Part shown: one piece after another, positions 54,823-64,000 of the stretch
Numbering within the stretch: the stretch's first letter is position 1
Layout: every line of letters starts with the position of its first letter
Assembly: GCA_013289765.1 (NCBI GenBank)
Contig: JABCZI010000008.1
Coordinates: forward strand, 62,001 to 126,000
Reading direction: 5' to 3'
DNA length: 64,000 bases
Source: Acidobacteriota bacterium
Lineage (GTDB): Bacteria; Acidobacteriota; Terriglobia; Terriglobales; Acidobacteriaceae
The notes under the pieces: generated by a model
What the model was told of the DNA's origin: nothing
Database searches by the model: none
The model's input: the letters and a program-made list of their open reading frames with translations, nothing else
Translations under genes and position numbers: made by a program

Positions 54823-57800
54823 ATGAAGCCAAAGCGTTTTCCCTTTAGTCCAAATTTCTTTGCTGTCATTACCTTTATTTTTAGCGTTAGCGTTTTGCTG
54901 GTCGCGTTTGGAACGCAGCCCCTGTTTGCGCAAATCGATCGCGCCGTGCTCGAAGGCACCGTAACCGATCCCTCAGGCAGAACGATCGCTGGAGCTGCAG
55001 TAAAAGTTCTGGCTGTGGACACCGGACTCAGTCAGGACCAGCCAACCAATGTCAACGGTTACTACCGTTTCCCTGGTCTGGCGGTCGGCCGTTATAAAGT
55101 GACCGTGAGCGAAACGGGTTTCAAGACTAAGACCATCGCCGACGTCATCGTACAAGTCGGCCAAACACGCACATTGGACATCGGGCTGGTCGTTGGCGCA
55201 ATCACTGAAACGGTTGAGGTTAAGGCAACCGCCGCGCCTTCGGACCGGAGTTCCGCCGAGGCGTCCACGGTGATCACTACCAACCAGATCGAGAATCTTC
55301 CCAACAACGGCCGCGACTGGGCGAGCTTTACGCTGCTCGCCCCGTTTGCGCAGGATGACGGCGGCGGCGATCAGCGCACGATTCGCTTCGCCGGCCGCGC
55401 CCGGGACGACAACAACTTTCAGATTGATGGCGTCGATGCCGGCGGTATCCAGGAGCAAGCTCAAAAATCACAAACGCGCCTCCAGATTTCGCAAGACGCA
55501 GTCGAAGAATATCGGGTTAACAGCGCCTTGTATGACGCGGAATACGGCACCCAATCGGGCGGCCAGATCGATGTGGTCACCAAGTCCGGCACCAACGAGT
55601 GGCACGGCTCCGCCTTCGGCTACCTGAGGAATTCAGTATTCGATGCGCGGAACTTCAATGACTTCAATGTTCTCGGCCTTCCCGCTATCCCTCCCTTCCG
55701 CTTCGGACAATACGGAATGTCACTCGGTGGTCCGGTCAAGAAGGACAAGCTATTCTTTTTTATAAACTACGAAGGCCTTCGCCAATACGGAGCGACGACG
55801 AATCAGCTCTTGGTGCCTACTGCTGCGATCGCACAAGCAACTCTGCTTGGAGGAGACGTGAACCGAAATCCAGGTGGATCACCGCAGATGTGCTCCATCC
55901 TCCAGGCCTTCCCCTGGCGAGCATCCACGGGATCGATCGGAAACTGCAACCCTCTGCATGTCTATCCCGACAGCGCTTTTGCCGGGCCTGCCGTCAGCAA
56001 TTTGCCTGACGCTGATTTGTTCACGACCCCTGCTCCAACCACCGTTCACGAAGACACTTGGCTCATCCGAATGGACTACAAGATCAATGAAAGGACACTG
56101 TTATATGGCAGCGCGCGCCGAGATATCAGCTTGGTAAGCGGCACCAACGGCAGCGGCTCTCTTCCGTACGATCTCACTCAGACGATCAATCATCCCGGCG
56201 GTTATTATGTTGCTCTTCAAAACACTTTTTCGCCTCAGGTCGTGAATGAAGTCAAGATTTTCGTAAACCGCGCACCATTCATCAATCCACAGGTGCCTCC
56301 GTTGCCCTATTCCGTCCAGACTAACGATTGGGTCTCGATCAACAACAACCAGGCGGATCACGAAGTAGGCACTACTTACGGCATCGTCGATAACTTAACC
56401 TTTGTGCATGGTCGCAATACCTTCAAGACGGGAATGGAGATTCGGCGGGTTCGATTGAATCAGGGTTTGACCGCGGGCAACACTCTCTCGTTCCAAGACG
56501 GCGCCAGCCCGCAGAATCCAGGATTCGAGAGCGCCGATCTTTACGGAATTTCCTACACGTCGACCTGGTGCTGTCACAAGTTGCGACGCACCTTCTACAT
56601 GCCGTACTTCCAGGACGAATGGAAGGTCACTCCTACTCTGACTCTGAACCTCGGATTGCGCTGGGAGTATTACGGCGTAGCGCACGAAGCGGACAATCGG
56701 ACGACTGTCTTTGACCTCAATCAATTCCACGGAGTCTGCCTCGGATCGGGCTCCACGAATGGGCCGTTTCCGACTCCGATCAACACGCCTCCATGCCCGA
56801 AGAATCCCGCGCTGTATAACGCGAACTACAGGAACTTCGACCCTCGCGTCAGTTTTGCCTGGGCGCCGGGCATGTTTCATGGCAAGACTGTAATTCGGTC
56901 GGGCTTCGGAATTTATCACGGCGCGGCCCAGAACGATGACTTGAACGCGGGGCTCGAGAGCGACAGAGAAACGGCGTTCGTTCATCTTGATCCGACTGGA
57001 TCAGGCACGCCGCTGCTGCCCGTCTATCAGCAGACGAATCCGGACCTGAGTGGTTTGCGGAACAATCCTCTCGTTCCTTTTTCGGTTCTCCAGCAGCCTC
57101 GTGCCTTACAGCGCCAGGGGCGTCGCGACCTGTATGTCGAGACCTGGGGCTTGACGGTCGATCATGAGTTGCCGTCCAACTTTCTTGCTTCGGCGCAGTA
57201 TCTTGGTTCGCGCGGCGTGCGTTTATTCTCGCGCGGAGGAGTCAACTTCTGCATCACCAAACCGGATGCCAACGGGAATTGCACCCGCGCCCTGGATCAG
57301 TATTATCCCGGCGGCGACCCTTACGGTTCGATTGACTACAAATCCGACATTGGCTCCAGTACCTATAACGCTCTCATGCTTAGCCTGGAGCGTCGTTTTT
57401 CAAAGGGACTGTTGTTTCAAAGCCGTTACACCTGGGCGCACTCCATCAATGATGGCTCGGTGGGTGGCGGCGAATCGAACGGCCCGGAAAATGTGAACTG
57501 CCTACCCTGCGACAAAGGCCCCAGCATTTTCGATGTGCGCCACAACGTAACGGTAGATACCGTTTACGAACTGCCGTTTGGTCCGGGAAAGCCCTATCTA
57601 AGTGGCGGCGGGCTGCTCGGTTGGATCATCGGCGGTTGGCAATTGAGCGGCATCGGTATTTGGCATACCGGTCATCCCCTCACGATCACCATGAATATTT
57701 CTCCAACCCAGTTGCCGGACGGGAATGATCAAACTACACAGAGGCCCGACCTTGTTCCCGGAGTTCCATTGTTTCTGCCTGGAGGCGTGCAGGGCCACAC

Positions 57801-58266
57801 GCTTCCCATCAATCCCGCAGCTTTCGCCCCGCCCCCGCTCGATCCCACCGGCGTCGCCGACGCCAGCGGGAATTGCATCAATTCCTGCGGCCTTGTCAGC
57901 CGATTTGGAAGCGCACCGAACGGGCTAATCCGCGCGCTCAACGTTTGGCAGATCGACCTGGCACTTGCCAAGGAAACCAAGATCACAGAGCGCGTATCCA
58001 TGAAATTCGGAGTGCAGGTATTCAATATTTTCAATCACGTTCAGTTCGGCGATCCAAATCCCAACAACTTGGCTTTCAACTACGTCCAGGCAACGAATAG
58101 TCAGGGAAACCCGATACCCAATGACTGGATACTTCAACCAGCTGGCAGCCTTGGCCTGATCGATACCACTAACAATTTCAACAACAATAACGACAACGCC
58201 GCTTCTCCAAACACGGGTACTGGTTTGCCAAGACAGATCCAGTTCATGCTTCGCTTCGAGTTCTAA
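54823..58266 (+). CDS. TonB-dependent receptor with carboxypeptidase-regulatory-like N-domain
   Basis: A 1147-residue outer-membrane receptor of the same large class as the one at 27839. The signal peptide ends at LFAQIDR. The regulatory-like Ig domain (VLEGTVTDPSGRTIAGAAV, VGRYKVTVSETGF) is followed by the plug (LPNNGRDWASFTLLAP, FQIDGVDAGG) and a barrel finishing in IQFMLRFEF, the aromatic C-terminal signature of outer-membrane proteins. Near the end there is an Asn-rich stretch (NNFNNNNDN). The divergent GH31 gene suggests an oligosaccharide ligand; no SusD-like protein is encoded, as is usual for Acidobacteria. AGGAG lies eight bases before the start. Confidence 0.93.
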   Translation: MKPKRFPFSPNFFAVITFIFSVSVLLVAFGTQPLFAQIDRAVLEGTVTDPSGRTIAGAAVKVLAVDTGLSQDQPTNVNGYYRFPGLAVGRYKVTVSETGFKTKTIADVIVQVGQTRTLDIGLVVGAITETVEVKATAAPSDRSSAEASTVITTNQIENLPNNGRDWASFTLLAPFAQDDGGGDQRTIRFAGRARDDNNFQIDGVDAGGIQEQAQKSQTRLQISQDAVEEYRVNSALYDAEYGTQSGGQIDVVTKSGTNEWHGSAFGYLRNSVFDARNFNDFNVLGLPAIPPFRFGQYGMSLGGPVKKDKLFFFINYEGLRQYGATTNQLLVPTAAIAQATLLGGDVNRNPGGSPQMCSILQAFPWRASTGSIGNCNPLHVYPDSAFAGPAVSNLPDADLFTTPAPTTVHEDTWLIRMDYKINERTLLYGSARRDISLVSGTNGSGSLPYDLTQTINHPGGYYVALQNTFSPQVVNEVKIFVNRAPFINPQVPPLPYSVQTNDWVSINNNQADHEVGTTYGIVDNLTFVHGRNTFKTGMEIRRVRLNQGLTAGNTLSFQDGASPQNPGFESADLYGISYTSTWCCHKLRRTFYMPYFQDEWKVTPTLTLNLGLRWEYYGVAHEADNRTTVFDLNQFHGVCLGSGSTNGPFPTPINTPPCPKNPALYNANYRNFDPRVSFAWAPGMFHGKTVIRSGFGIYHGAAQNDDLNAGLESDRETAFVHLDPTGSGTPLLPVYQQTNPDLSGLRNNPLVPFSVLQQPRALQRQGRRDLYVETWGLTVDHELPSNFLASAQYLGSRGVRLFSRGGVNFCITKPDANGNCTRALDQYYPGGDPYGSIDYKSDIGSSTYNALMLSLERRFSKGLLFQSRYTWAHSINDGSVGGGESNGPENVNCLPCDKGPSIFDVRHNVTVDTVYELPFGPGKPYLSGGGLLGWIIGGWQLSGIGIWHTGHPLTITMNISPTQLPDGNDQTTQRPDLVPGVPLFLPGGVQGHTLPINPAAFAPPPLDPTGVADASGNCINSCGLVSRFGSAPNGLIRALNVWQIDLALAKETKITERVSMKFGVQVFNIFNHVQFGDPNPNNLAFNYVQATNSQGNPIPNDWILQPAGSLGLIDTTNNFNNNNDNAASPNTGTGLPRQIQFMLRFEF

Positions 58267-58320
58267 CTTGTGGCGCACGGAGGCATTTCGGATGCGTGTT
58301 AAAAGATCCAGGAGGTTACC

Positions 58321-59274
58321 TTGAGAAAAGTAGCAGCTGTTTCTCTGTTCGCATTTCTTGTGACATCGGCCCTGGCCGCAAACTATCAGATCACAAAGAA
58401 GATCCCGATTCCCGGCCAGGGGAGTTGGGACTACCTCAGCGTGGATGTCGAGGCCCGCCGTCTGTATGTTTCCCACAGCACTCAGGTGGAAGTGCTCGAC
58501 CTCGATTCGGGCGCCATCGTCGGCAGCATTCCGAAAACGCCGGGCGTGCATGGAATCGCCATCGCCCCCGAACTTGGGCGCGGATTTGTGAGCAACGGCC
58601 AGGCTTCGACGGTCACGATCTTCGACCTCAAGACGTTGAAGCCCATCGCCGATGTGCCCACCGGTCAGAAGCCGGATGCCATCATCTACGATCCCGACAG
58701 TTCCCGCGTTTTCGCTTTCAATGGAGGCAGCAACAGCGCAACCGCAATCGACGCCGCTACGGGAAAAGTTGCAGGCACGATCGATTTGGGCGGCGGTCCC
58801 GAGTTCGCCGCGGCTGACGGTAGAGGCTTCGTCTTCGACAATCTGGAAGATGAAGGCCTGGTCGTCAAGATTAACTCTCGCGATCTCAAGGTGGAACAGC
58901 GGTGGCCGACCGCTCCCTGCAAAGCGCCCTCGAGCATGGCCATCGACCGCACCAACCGCCGTCTATTCCTCGGTTGCCGCAGCAAAGTGATGGCTGTCAT
59001 GAACGCTGACACCGGTCAGGTGATCACTACGGTGCCAATCGGGGATCACGTCGACGCTTCCGCCTACGACGAAGAAACCAAGCTGATCTTCAACTCCAAC
59101 GGCGAAGGCACCGTGACGGTCATCCGCCAGGACAGTCCCGACACCTACTCCGTGGTCGAAACGGTCAAGACTCTGCCGAAAGCCAAGACTATGGCGCTGG
59201 ACCCCAAAACGCATCAACTGTTCCTGTCTGCGGCGGAAAACGGGCAGTTTGAAGTGTTAGTCTTGGGAAAATAG
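58321..59274 (+). CDS. Secreted YncE-like beta-propeller protein
   Basis: A 317-residue exported protein with a short signal peptide (AAVSLFAFLVTSALAA before NYQ). About seven 40-residue repeats share the YncE pattern (RRLYVSHSTQVEVLDLDSG, RGFVSNGQASTVTIFD, SRVFAFNGGSNSATAIDAATG). It starts with TTG 58321, supported by AGGAGG five bases upstream. The gene lies 54 bp after the TonB receptor in the same direction and is probably cotranscribed, so it may be a periplasmic or surface partner of the receptor. Function of the family remains open. A terminator hairpin follows at 59363. Confidence 0.87.
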   Translation: MRKVAAVSLFAFLVTSALAANYQITKKIPIPGQGSWDYLSVDVEARRLYVSHSTQVEVLDLDSGAIVGSIPKTPGVHGIAIAPELGRGFVSNGQASTVTIFDLKTLKPIADVPTGQKPDAIIYDPDSSRVFAFNGGSNSATAIDAATGKVAGTIDLGGGPEFAAADGRGFVFDNLEDEGLVVKINSRDLKVEQRWPTAPCKAPSSMAIDRTNRRLFLGCRSKVMAVMNADTGQVITTVPIGDHVDASAYDEETKLIFNSNGEGTVTVIRQDSPDTYSVVETVKTLPKAKTMALDPKTHQLFLSAAENGQFEVLVLGK

Positions 59275-59362
59275 CGTAGTCGCAGTTTGATTACACGCGA
59301 ACCGGATTGCTTGAAGAAGCGCTTAACCGGGAAGCCCATTGTGCAGTACGGGAGAAAATTAA

Positions 59363-59396
59363 AAGCCCGGCCTGATCGGGGCCGGGCTTGCTTTTT
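59363..59396. terminator. Bidirectional intrinsic terminator
   Basis: AAGCCCGGCC (59363-59372) pairs with GGCCGGGCTT (59380-59389) around a 7-nt loop. GCTTTTT (59390-59396) follows on the plus strand, and A-rich sequence (T-rich on the minus strand) precedes it. It lies between convergent genes, the YncE protein and the small minus-strand protein, and can end transcription from both. Confidence 0.9.
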
Positions 59397-59412
59397 GGGC
59401 TGTCAACAAATC

Positions 59413-59652
59413 CTAGGCAGCCGCGGATCTTTTGGAACGACCCTCCGTGGCAATCGGTTGAGCTACTTTGCGCACGAGGAAGGGTTGCAGGTTCGGCTCA
59501 GATCCGGCCCACTCCAAACTGATGATCGAGTGTCCGGGCTGGGTCGTAACGAAATAGCGTTCTCCGTTGGGGCTGGTTACTTCAAATTTGCCGGTCTCGC
59601 CCTGTAGAGCTTCGGCAACGTCATAAGTTGAAATGCTGTCATTCAATTTCAT
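59413..59652 (-). CDS. Small conserved-looking hypothetical protein
   Basis: A 79-residue soluble protein. The middle has alternating beta-like stretches (GKFEVTSPNGERYFVTT, HSIISLEWAGSEP) and the tail is basic (GRSKRSAAA). Good codon structure, and GGAGG eight bases before ATG 59652 supports a real gene. I do not recognise a domain. It is convergent with the YncE gene and shares its terminator. Confidence 0.65.
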   Translation of the reverse strand: MKLNDSISTYDVAEALQGETGKFEVTSPNGERYFVTTQPGHSIISLEWAGSEPNLQPFLVRKVAQPIATEGRSKRSAAA

Positions 59653-59829
59653 GGGGACTTCCTCCATTTCAGTTACAGATTATTGGTTGGATTGTCCCCT
59701 GCCCTAGGGAGGAGCGTTACTTCGATGATAGTACGCTAGCGGACAGAGTCAAGGCCGCACGTCGATTTTTCTCATCGAAATTCATACTAGGGCTTTTACC
59801 CGAGGTTACTCCCACATCTGTGCTGCGTC

Positions 59830-61806
59830 CTATACTTCCTCGCTCTCCTTCAATCTTGCGATCACGCCAAAATCTTCCAGCGTGGTCGTGTCGCCCTTCA
59901 CATCACCGCTGCTGGCGAGTTCCCGAAGCAGCCGCCGCATAATTTTCCCGCTGCGGGTTTTAGGAAGAGTGTCGGTAAAACGGATGTCGTCAGGCTTCGC
60001 AAGTGCTCCAATTTCTTTCGCAACCCATTTCCGCAATTCTTCTTTCAACTCGTTGGTCGGCTTCCGTCCGTGCTCGAGCGTGACGAAAGCAGAAATTGCC
60101 TGTCCCTTCAATTCGTCCGGACGTCCCACTACCGCCGCTTCCGCCACCGCCTCATGCGCCACCAGCGCCGACTCAACTTCCATCGTGCTCAGCCGGTGTC
60201 CGCTCACGTTCAGCACGTCGTCGACGCGCCCCATGATCCAGAAATATCCATCCTTATCTCTGCGCGCTCCGTCGCCGGTGAAATACATTCCCGGAATCTG
60301 CGACCAGTAATTCTTCACATAGCGATCTGGATCGCCATATACCGTCCGCAGCATTCCTGGCCAGGGACGCTTGATCACCAGAAATCCTCCCGAACCCAGC
60401 GGCACCGGCTGCCCATCCATGGTCACGATATCCGCCACGACTCCCGGAAACGGTCGCGTCGCCGACCCCGGCTTAGTCGCAATCGCCCCGGGAATCGGCG
60501 CGATCATAATGTGCCCTGTCTCCGTCTGCCACCATGTATCGGTGATTGGACAGCGATTTCCGCCAATCACTTCGCGATACCACATCCATGCTTCCGGATT
60601 AATCGGCTCACCCACCGTGCCCAGCAATCGCAAGCTGCTCATGTCGTGCTTCTTCGGCCACTCGCTGCCCCACTTCACGAAAGTCCGAATCGCCGTCGGC
60701 GCCGTATAGAAAATATTTACTTTGTGCCGCTCAATGATCGACCAAAACCGGTCCGGCTCGGGATGATTCGGTGCTCCCTCATACATCAGGCTCGTAGCGC
60801 CATTCTGCAGCGGACCATAAACAATGTAGCTGTGCCCCGTGACCCATCCAATGTCGGCCGTACACCAATACGTATCTTCTTCTTTCAGGTCAAAGATCCA
60901 GTTCGTTGTCAGATAAGTCCCAACCGAATACCCGCCAGTCGTGTGCACCACGCCCTTCGGTTTTCCCGTAGTCCCCGAGGTATAAAGAATGTAGAGCGGA
61001 TGCTCCGCATCCAGCGGCTCTGCCGGACAAACGTCCGAAGCCTTCGCCATCAACTCATGCCACCAGTGATCCCGCCCCGCCTGCATGTTGATCTGGGTCC
61101 CAGTCCGCTTGTATACGATGACGCTCTTCACGCTCGGACACGACTTCAACGCCTCCTCGACAGCAGGGAAGAGCTTCACCTCAGCCCCGCGCCGGTAACT
61201 TCCATCCTGCGTGATGACAGCAGCGGCCTGCGAATCGTGAATGCGGTCGATCAACGCGTTCGAAGAAAATCCTCCGAAGATCACCGTGTGCGGAGCGCCA
61301 ATGCGCGCACACGCCAGCATGGCGATCGGCAACTCCGGCGTCATGCCCATGTAAATCGCGACGCGATCGTCCTTCTTCACTCCCAGCGATTTCAAAACAT
61401 TGGAAAATTTCTGCACCTCGCGATGCAGTTGCTGATAAGTCAGCGTGCGGACTTCCCCCGGCTCGCTCTCCCAAATAATGGCGGCTTTATTTTTGCGCGC
61501 CGTCTGCACATGTCGGTCCAGGCAGTTATACGAAAGGTTGATCTGCCCGCCCACAAACCACTTCGCCCACGGACAATTCCACTCCAGCACCTTGTCCCAC
61601 TTTTTAAACCAGTGCAGCTCGCTCGCAATTCCGCCCCAGAACTTATCCGGATCATCAATCGATTCCTTATATATCCGCTCGTACTCCGCGAGGCTCTTGA
61701 TGTGCGCCTGCTTGCTAAACTCCGCCGGAGGCTCAAAGCTCCGCTGCTCCTGCAAAATCGAATCAATGCTGCTCGCCTGCAAATCGTCTAACGCTTTTGT
61801 GGACAT
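59830..61806 (-). CDS. acs: Acetyl-CoA synthetase (AMP-forming)
   Basis: A 658-residue adenylate-forming enzyme that activates acetate to acetyl-CoA. The P-loop is [19 protein letters not shown], the A5/A8 regions include [11 protein letters not shown] and [30 protein letters not shown]. The acetylatable lysine lies in [14 protein letters not shown]. Length and N-terminal [21 protein letters not shown] match canonical Acs. GAGG lies nine bases before ATG 61806. No linked acetate transporter or sigma-54-type regulator is seen. Confidence 0.96.
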   Translation of the reverse strand: MSTKALDDLQASSIDSILQEQRSFEPPAEFSKQAHIKSLAEYERIYKESIDDPDKFWGGIASELHWFKKWDKVLEWNCPWAKWFVGGQINLSYNCLDRHVQTARKNKAAIIWESEPGEVRTLTYQQLHREVQKFSNVLKSLGVKKDDRVAIYMGMTPELPIAMLACARIGAPHTVIFGGFSSNALIDRIHDSQAAAVITQDGSYRRGAEVKLFPAVEEALKSCPSVKSVIVYKRTGTQINMQAGRDHWWHELMAKASDVCPAEPLDAEHPLYILYTSGTTGKPKGVVHTTGGYSVGTYLTTNWIFDLKEEDTYWCTADIGWVTGHSYIVYGPLQNGATSLMYEGAPNHPEPDRFWSIIERHKVNIFYTAPTAIRTFVKWGSEWPKKHDMSSLRLLGTVGEPINPEAWMWYREVIGGNRCPITDTWWQTETGHIMIAPIPGAIATKPGSATRPFPGVVADIVTMDGQPVPLGSGGFLVIKRPWPGMLRTVYGDPDRYVKNYWSQIPGMYFTGDGARRDKDGYFWIMGRVDDVLNVSGHRLSTMEVESALVAHEAVAEAAVVGRPDELKGQAISAFVTLEHGRKPTNELKEELRKWVAKEIGALAKPDDIRFTDTLPKTRSGKIMRRLLRELASSGDVKGDTTTLEDFGVIARLKESEEV

Positions 61807-61888
61807 AAGAAAAAGCCTCGTTTAGAAGAATGATAGCGATGATCGCGTGGCCGCACCTTGACCGTAACTTTAATCGGCGCTCATGAAG

Positions 61889-61910
61889 GGACGGACGCAT
61901 TCGTCCGTCC
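61889..61910. repeat. 9-bp perfect inverted repeat
   Basis: GGACGGACG (61889-61897) and CGTCCGTCC (61902-61910) flank a CATT loop, in the 182-bp gap between acs and the DCC-family gene. It may be a hairpin or part of a dispersed repeat. No T-run makes it a weak terminator candidate. Confidence 0.6.
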
Positions 61911-61988
61911 GCCGAGCGCAGTTCGGTGGTTTTAATTCCGTGGGAACCAAACACCAGCCCTCGCTACCGCGACATTTTACTACTACTC

Positions 61989-62405
61989 CTATTCGATAAA
62001 CCGCTCGCGCTCCAACTCATCAGGAACCCTGCACACTTCCGACCGGCCAAACACCCGATACCGATTTCGCGCCACGGCATCATAGCCCGCATCGCGCAAA
62101 AACCGCGGTACCATCCGCAGCACAACCCCAATCGCCCGCCACGCCCAACTAAATTGCCCGAACACAAACCCCACCGCGTCCGACCGCGCCAGCAAGCGCT
62201 CCTCCGTACTCTCAAAATTCACCACCACATAAAGCGTATCCAACTGACTCGAGCTCACCCCATGCCGTTCCAAAATGCGTCGCGCCATCTCCCCCTGCAA
62301 CCACGCAAACCGAAATACTCCTTCTCGATCGCGCCGCAAAACAAACTGGACAAAGTAATTGCAAAGTCCGCAAACTCCGTCATACAGCAAGATGGGATGG
62401 CCCAT
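61989..62405 (-). CDS. DCC-family (DUF393) thiol-disulfide oxidoreductase-like protein
   Basis: A 138-residue protein opening with HPILLYDGVCGLCN, the DxxCxxC motif defining the DCC family, which resembles a thioredoxin-like active site. An amphipathic FAWLQGEMARRIL and C-terminal YRVFGR (as in members with the Y-R-x-F-G signature) support the assignment. The redox partner is not known. ATG 62405 is preferred; the frame opens at 62432 without a good site. Confidence 0.85.
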   Translation of the reverse strand: MGHPILLYDGVCGLCNYFVQFVLRRDREGVFRFAWLQGEMARRILERHGVSSSQLDTLYVVVNFESTEERLLARSDAVGFVFGQFSWAWRAIGVVLRMVPRFLRDAGYDAVARNRYRVFGRSEVCRVPDELERERFIE

Positions 62406-62556
62406 GGAAGCGAACCCTCGCCCCCCCAGCATACATAGCTTTTTGCTCTGTCATCCTGAGCGGTCGAAGGACCCCGCCCCGAGTTCCTCGCTAACTCGTG
62501 AAGGAATTCGCACGATGCCCAATCATCGCAACGGCGGGTGGCCCACATCTGGGTGC

Positions 62557-62587
62557 CCCATTTCTCGCGTCCTTTGCGAGAAGTGGG
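62557..62587. repeat. Near-perfect 12-bp inverted repeat
   Basis: CCCATTTCTCGC (62557-62568) pairs with GCGAGAAGTGGG (62576-62587) with one G-T wobble around a 7-nt loop. Part of a 177-bp spacer that also has GTCATCCTGAGCGGTCGAAGG near 62450, a sequence type often repeated in acidobacterial genomes. Probably a dispersed palindromic repeat. Confidence 0.55.
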
Positions 62588-62609
62588 CGAGCCACGATGG
62601 CCGTTCGCG

Positions 62610-62825
62610 TCACAAATCTTCCACCCTTAACCCTGTATGCTTCGCGATCCGCGCCAGCATCTTCGGACCGATCTCCACTCGATCATGAAATGCCCACACA
62701 AAATCCGCGTATCCCGCTCTCTGTATTGTGATGTGGGAAGAACCTTTGTGCGCCTTAGGAGACCAGCCGATGCGCAACAAAGCTCGATACACCCGGCTAG
62801 CTTTCGAACTCGGCCACTTACTCAC
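62610..62825 (-). CDS. hicA: HicA-like mRNA interferase toxin
   Basis: A 71-residue small basic protein of the HicA double-stranded-RNA-binding fold. It has SKASRVYRALLRIGW at the N-terminus, the catalytic histidine in HKGSSHITIQ and a C-terminal IGPKMLARIAKHTGL. It starts with GTG 62825, overlapping the antitoxin stop by 4 bp (GTGA). HicA toxins cleave mRNA when the antitoxin is degraded. Toxicity here is untested. Confidence 0.85.
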   Translation of the reverse strand: MSKWPSSKASRVYRALLRIGWSPKAHKGSSHITIQRAGYADFVWAFHDRVEIGPKMLARIAKHTGLRVEDL

Positions 62826-63022
62826 GCCGTAGCGAAACTGATTGTCTTCTGTCCGATCTTCTCGGCTTCAATGCGATCCGCAATCACGCGCAGAGCGAGC
62901 GCCTCGACGGCCGCCTCCGCCTCGCCTTGGGTTGCGCCATAGGCCATGACTCCCGGAAGCTCGGAAATCTCGGCAATCCAGCGCCCATCTTCTTCTTGTT
63001 CAAACTCAATCTTAAAGTTCAC
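62822..63022 (-). CDS. hicB: HicB-like antitoxin, short form
   Basis: A 66-residue protein with the HicB RNase-H-like core (FKIEFEQEEDGRWIAEISELPGVMAYG, EAEAAVEAL). GTG 63022 is favoured by GGAGG just upstream; GTG 63058 would add 12 unlikely residues. It stops after the core helix, so the C-terminal ribbon-helix-helix or HTH DNA-binding domain common in HicB is missing. It should neutralise HicA but may not autoregulate. First gene of the hicBA pair. Confidence 0.82.
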   Translation of the reverse strand: MNFKIEFEQEEDGRWIAEISELPGVMAYGATQGEAEAAVEALALRVIADRIEAEKIGQKTISFATA

Positions 63023-63431
63023 TCCGCCTCCGCGTGTGCTCGACTCCGCCACCTGCACCGATTCTAGTCCCCCATCCTATCTCCTAACCAAGTAAAAAGT
63101 GGCGTCCTCTCCATAATGGGGACCCATCCCCCTTTTCCTTTCAACAACTTACCTCCACCCAATCCCGCAATCAACCGATAAACCCCGTTTTTCACCCGTT
63201 CGTTGCGTTAATGATGCGCATCTCCTTCCCCTCCAATAACATCACTACAGACCATCACCCAGGGAAACGTGTACGAACTAGGTTCAATTCCAAGGGAGAA
63301 CCAGAAGTTGTTGGGTTTTGTGGGCTAAAATCTCAGGCAAGCCACGGCAAATTCAGCCGGAGTTTCCTGAGATCAGGTCTTAATACCCAACACAAAGAGC
63401 TAGAAGCCAGCAGCTAGGAGCCTCTTAAGAC
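63023..63431. other. Divergent intergenic region, hicBA / radical SAM
   Basis: A 409-bp gap. AGGAG at 63416-63420 lies eleven bases before the downstream ATG. No hairpin-T-run or gene is evident. The C/T-rich stretch from 63060 to 63200 differs from surrounding DNA in base skew. Confidence 0.45.

Positions 63432-64000
<569 letters not shown>

Noticed and set aside
60070-61791. Plus-strand open frame of 573 codons opposite acs
   Set aside because: Lies entirely antisense to a textbook acetyl-CoA synthetase; Arg/His/Pro-rich with no domain, as expected from GC-rich codon bias.

Overview
The window looks like a chromosomal segment of an Acidobacteriota (Terriglobia-type) soil heterotroph. The pointers are two very large TonB-dependent receptors with an N-terminal carboxypeptidase-regulatory-like domain, an ECF sigma factor overlapping a serine/threonine kinase gene, a winged-helix/TPR membrane regulator, YncE-like secreted propellers, small HicAB and zeta-type toxin modules, and evenly GC-rich codon use on both strands. 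This assignment is inference from gene content; no rRNA is present.

Layout. 1-1814: kinase (cut by the window edge) and ECF sigma factor, divergent from a secreted repeat protein (2200-3315). 3647-9901: a small CxxC protein and a complete tripartite RND efflux operon on the minus strand. 10223-13602: a secreted D-aminoacylase-type amidohydrolase, divergent from a Tat-exported multicopper oxidase. 13843-20220: histidine operon hisI-G-D-C-B-H-F-A. It is preceded by a 24-residue leader peptide with nine histidines, an 11-bp antiterminator pairing and a strong terminator, which is a textbook attenuator. 20275-27397: YncE-like propeller, MBL-fold hydrolase, SDR, alpha/beta hydrolase, cytochrome c and the winged-helix/TPR regulator. 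27839-39084: a co-directional catabolic block with TonB receptor, aldehyde dehydrogenase, thiamine-diphosphate enzyme, MFS transporter, VOC protein, DctA-like symporter and alpha/beta hydrolase. It reads as uptake and oxidative decarboxylation of an organic acid. 39130-40092: a PfkB sugar kinase read away from a regulatory region with a perfect palindrome and a tandem repeat.

40396-47677 is the most unusual metabolic block: a SPASM-type radical SAM protein, a COG3581-like protein of the 2-hydroxyacyl-CoA dehydratase group, and a 1189-residue protein fusing two ATP-dependent activase domains to a dehydratase-like region. Together they suggest an ATP-driven low-potential reductase of unknown substrate. 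47983-49245: a deazaflavin-reductase-like protein and a zeta-toxin-like kinase preceded by a 47-residue overlapping gene. 49249-51399: prolyl oligopeptidase. 51542-51616: tRNA-Asn. 51699-59274: a glycan locus with a GH31 glycosidase divergent from a TonB receptor and a YncE partner. 59413-63022: small protein, acetyl-CoA synthetase, DCC-family protein and HicAB. 63432 to the window end: the start of a second radical SAM protein whose N-terminal cysteine layout recalls tetraether-lipid-synthase-type enzymes.

Most genes are annotated from sequence motifs I could read directly. Substrates of the catabolic block, of the reductase-like operon and of both radical SAM proteins are not determined by the sequence.
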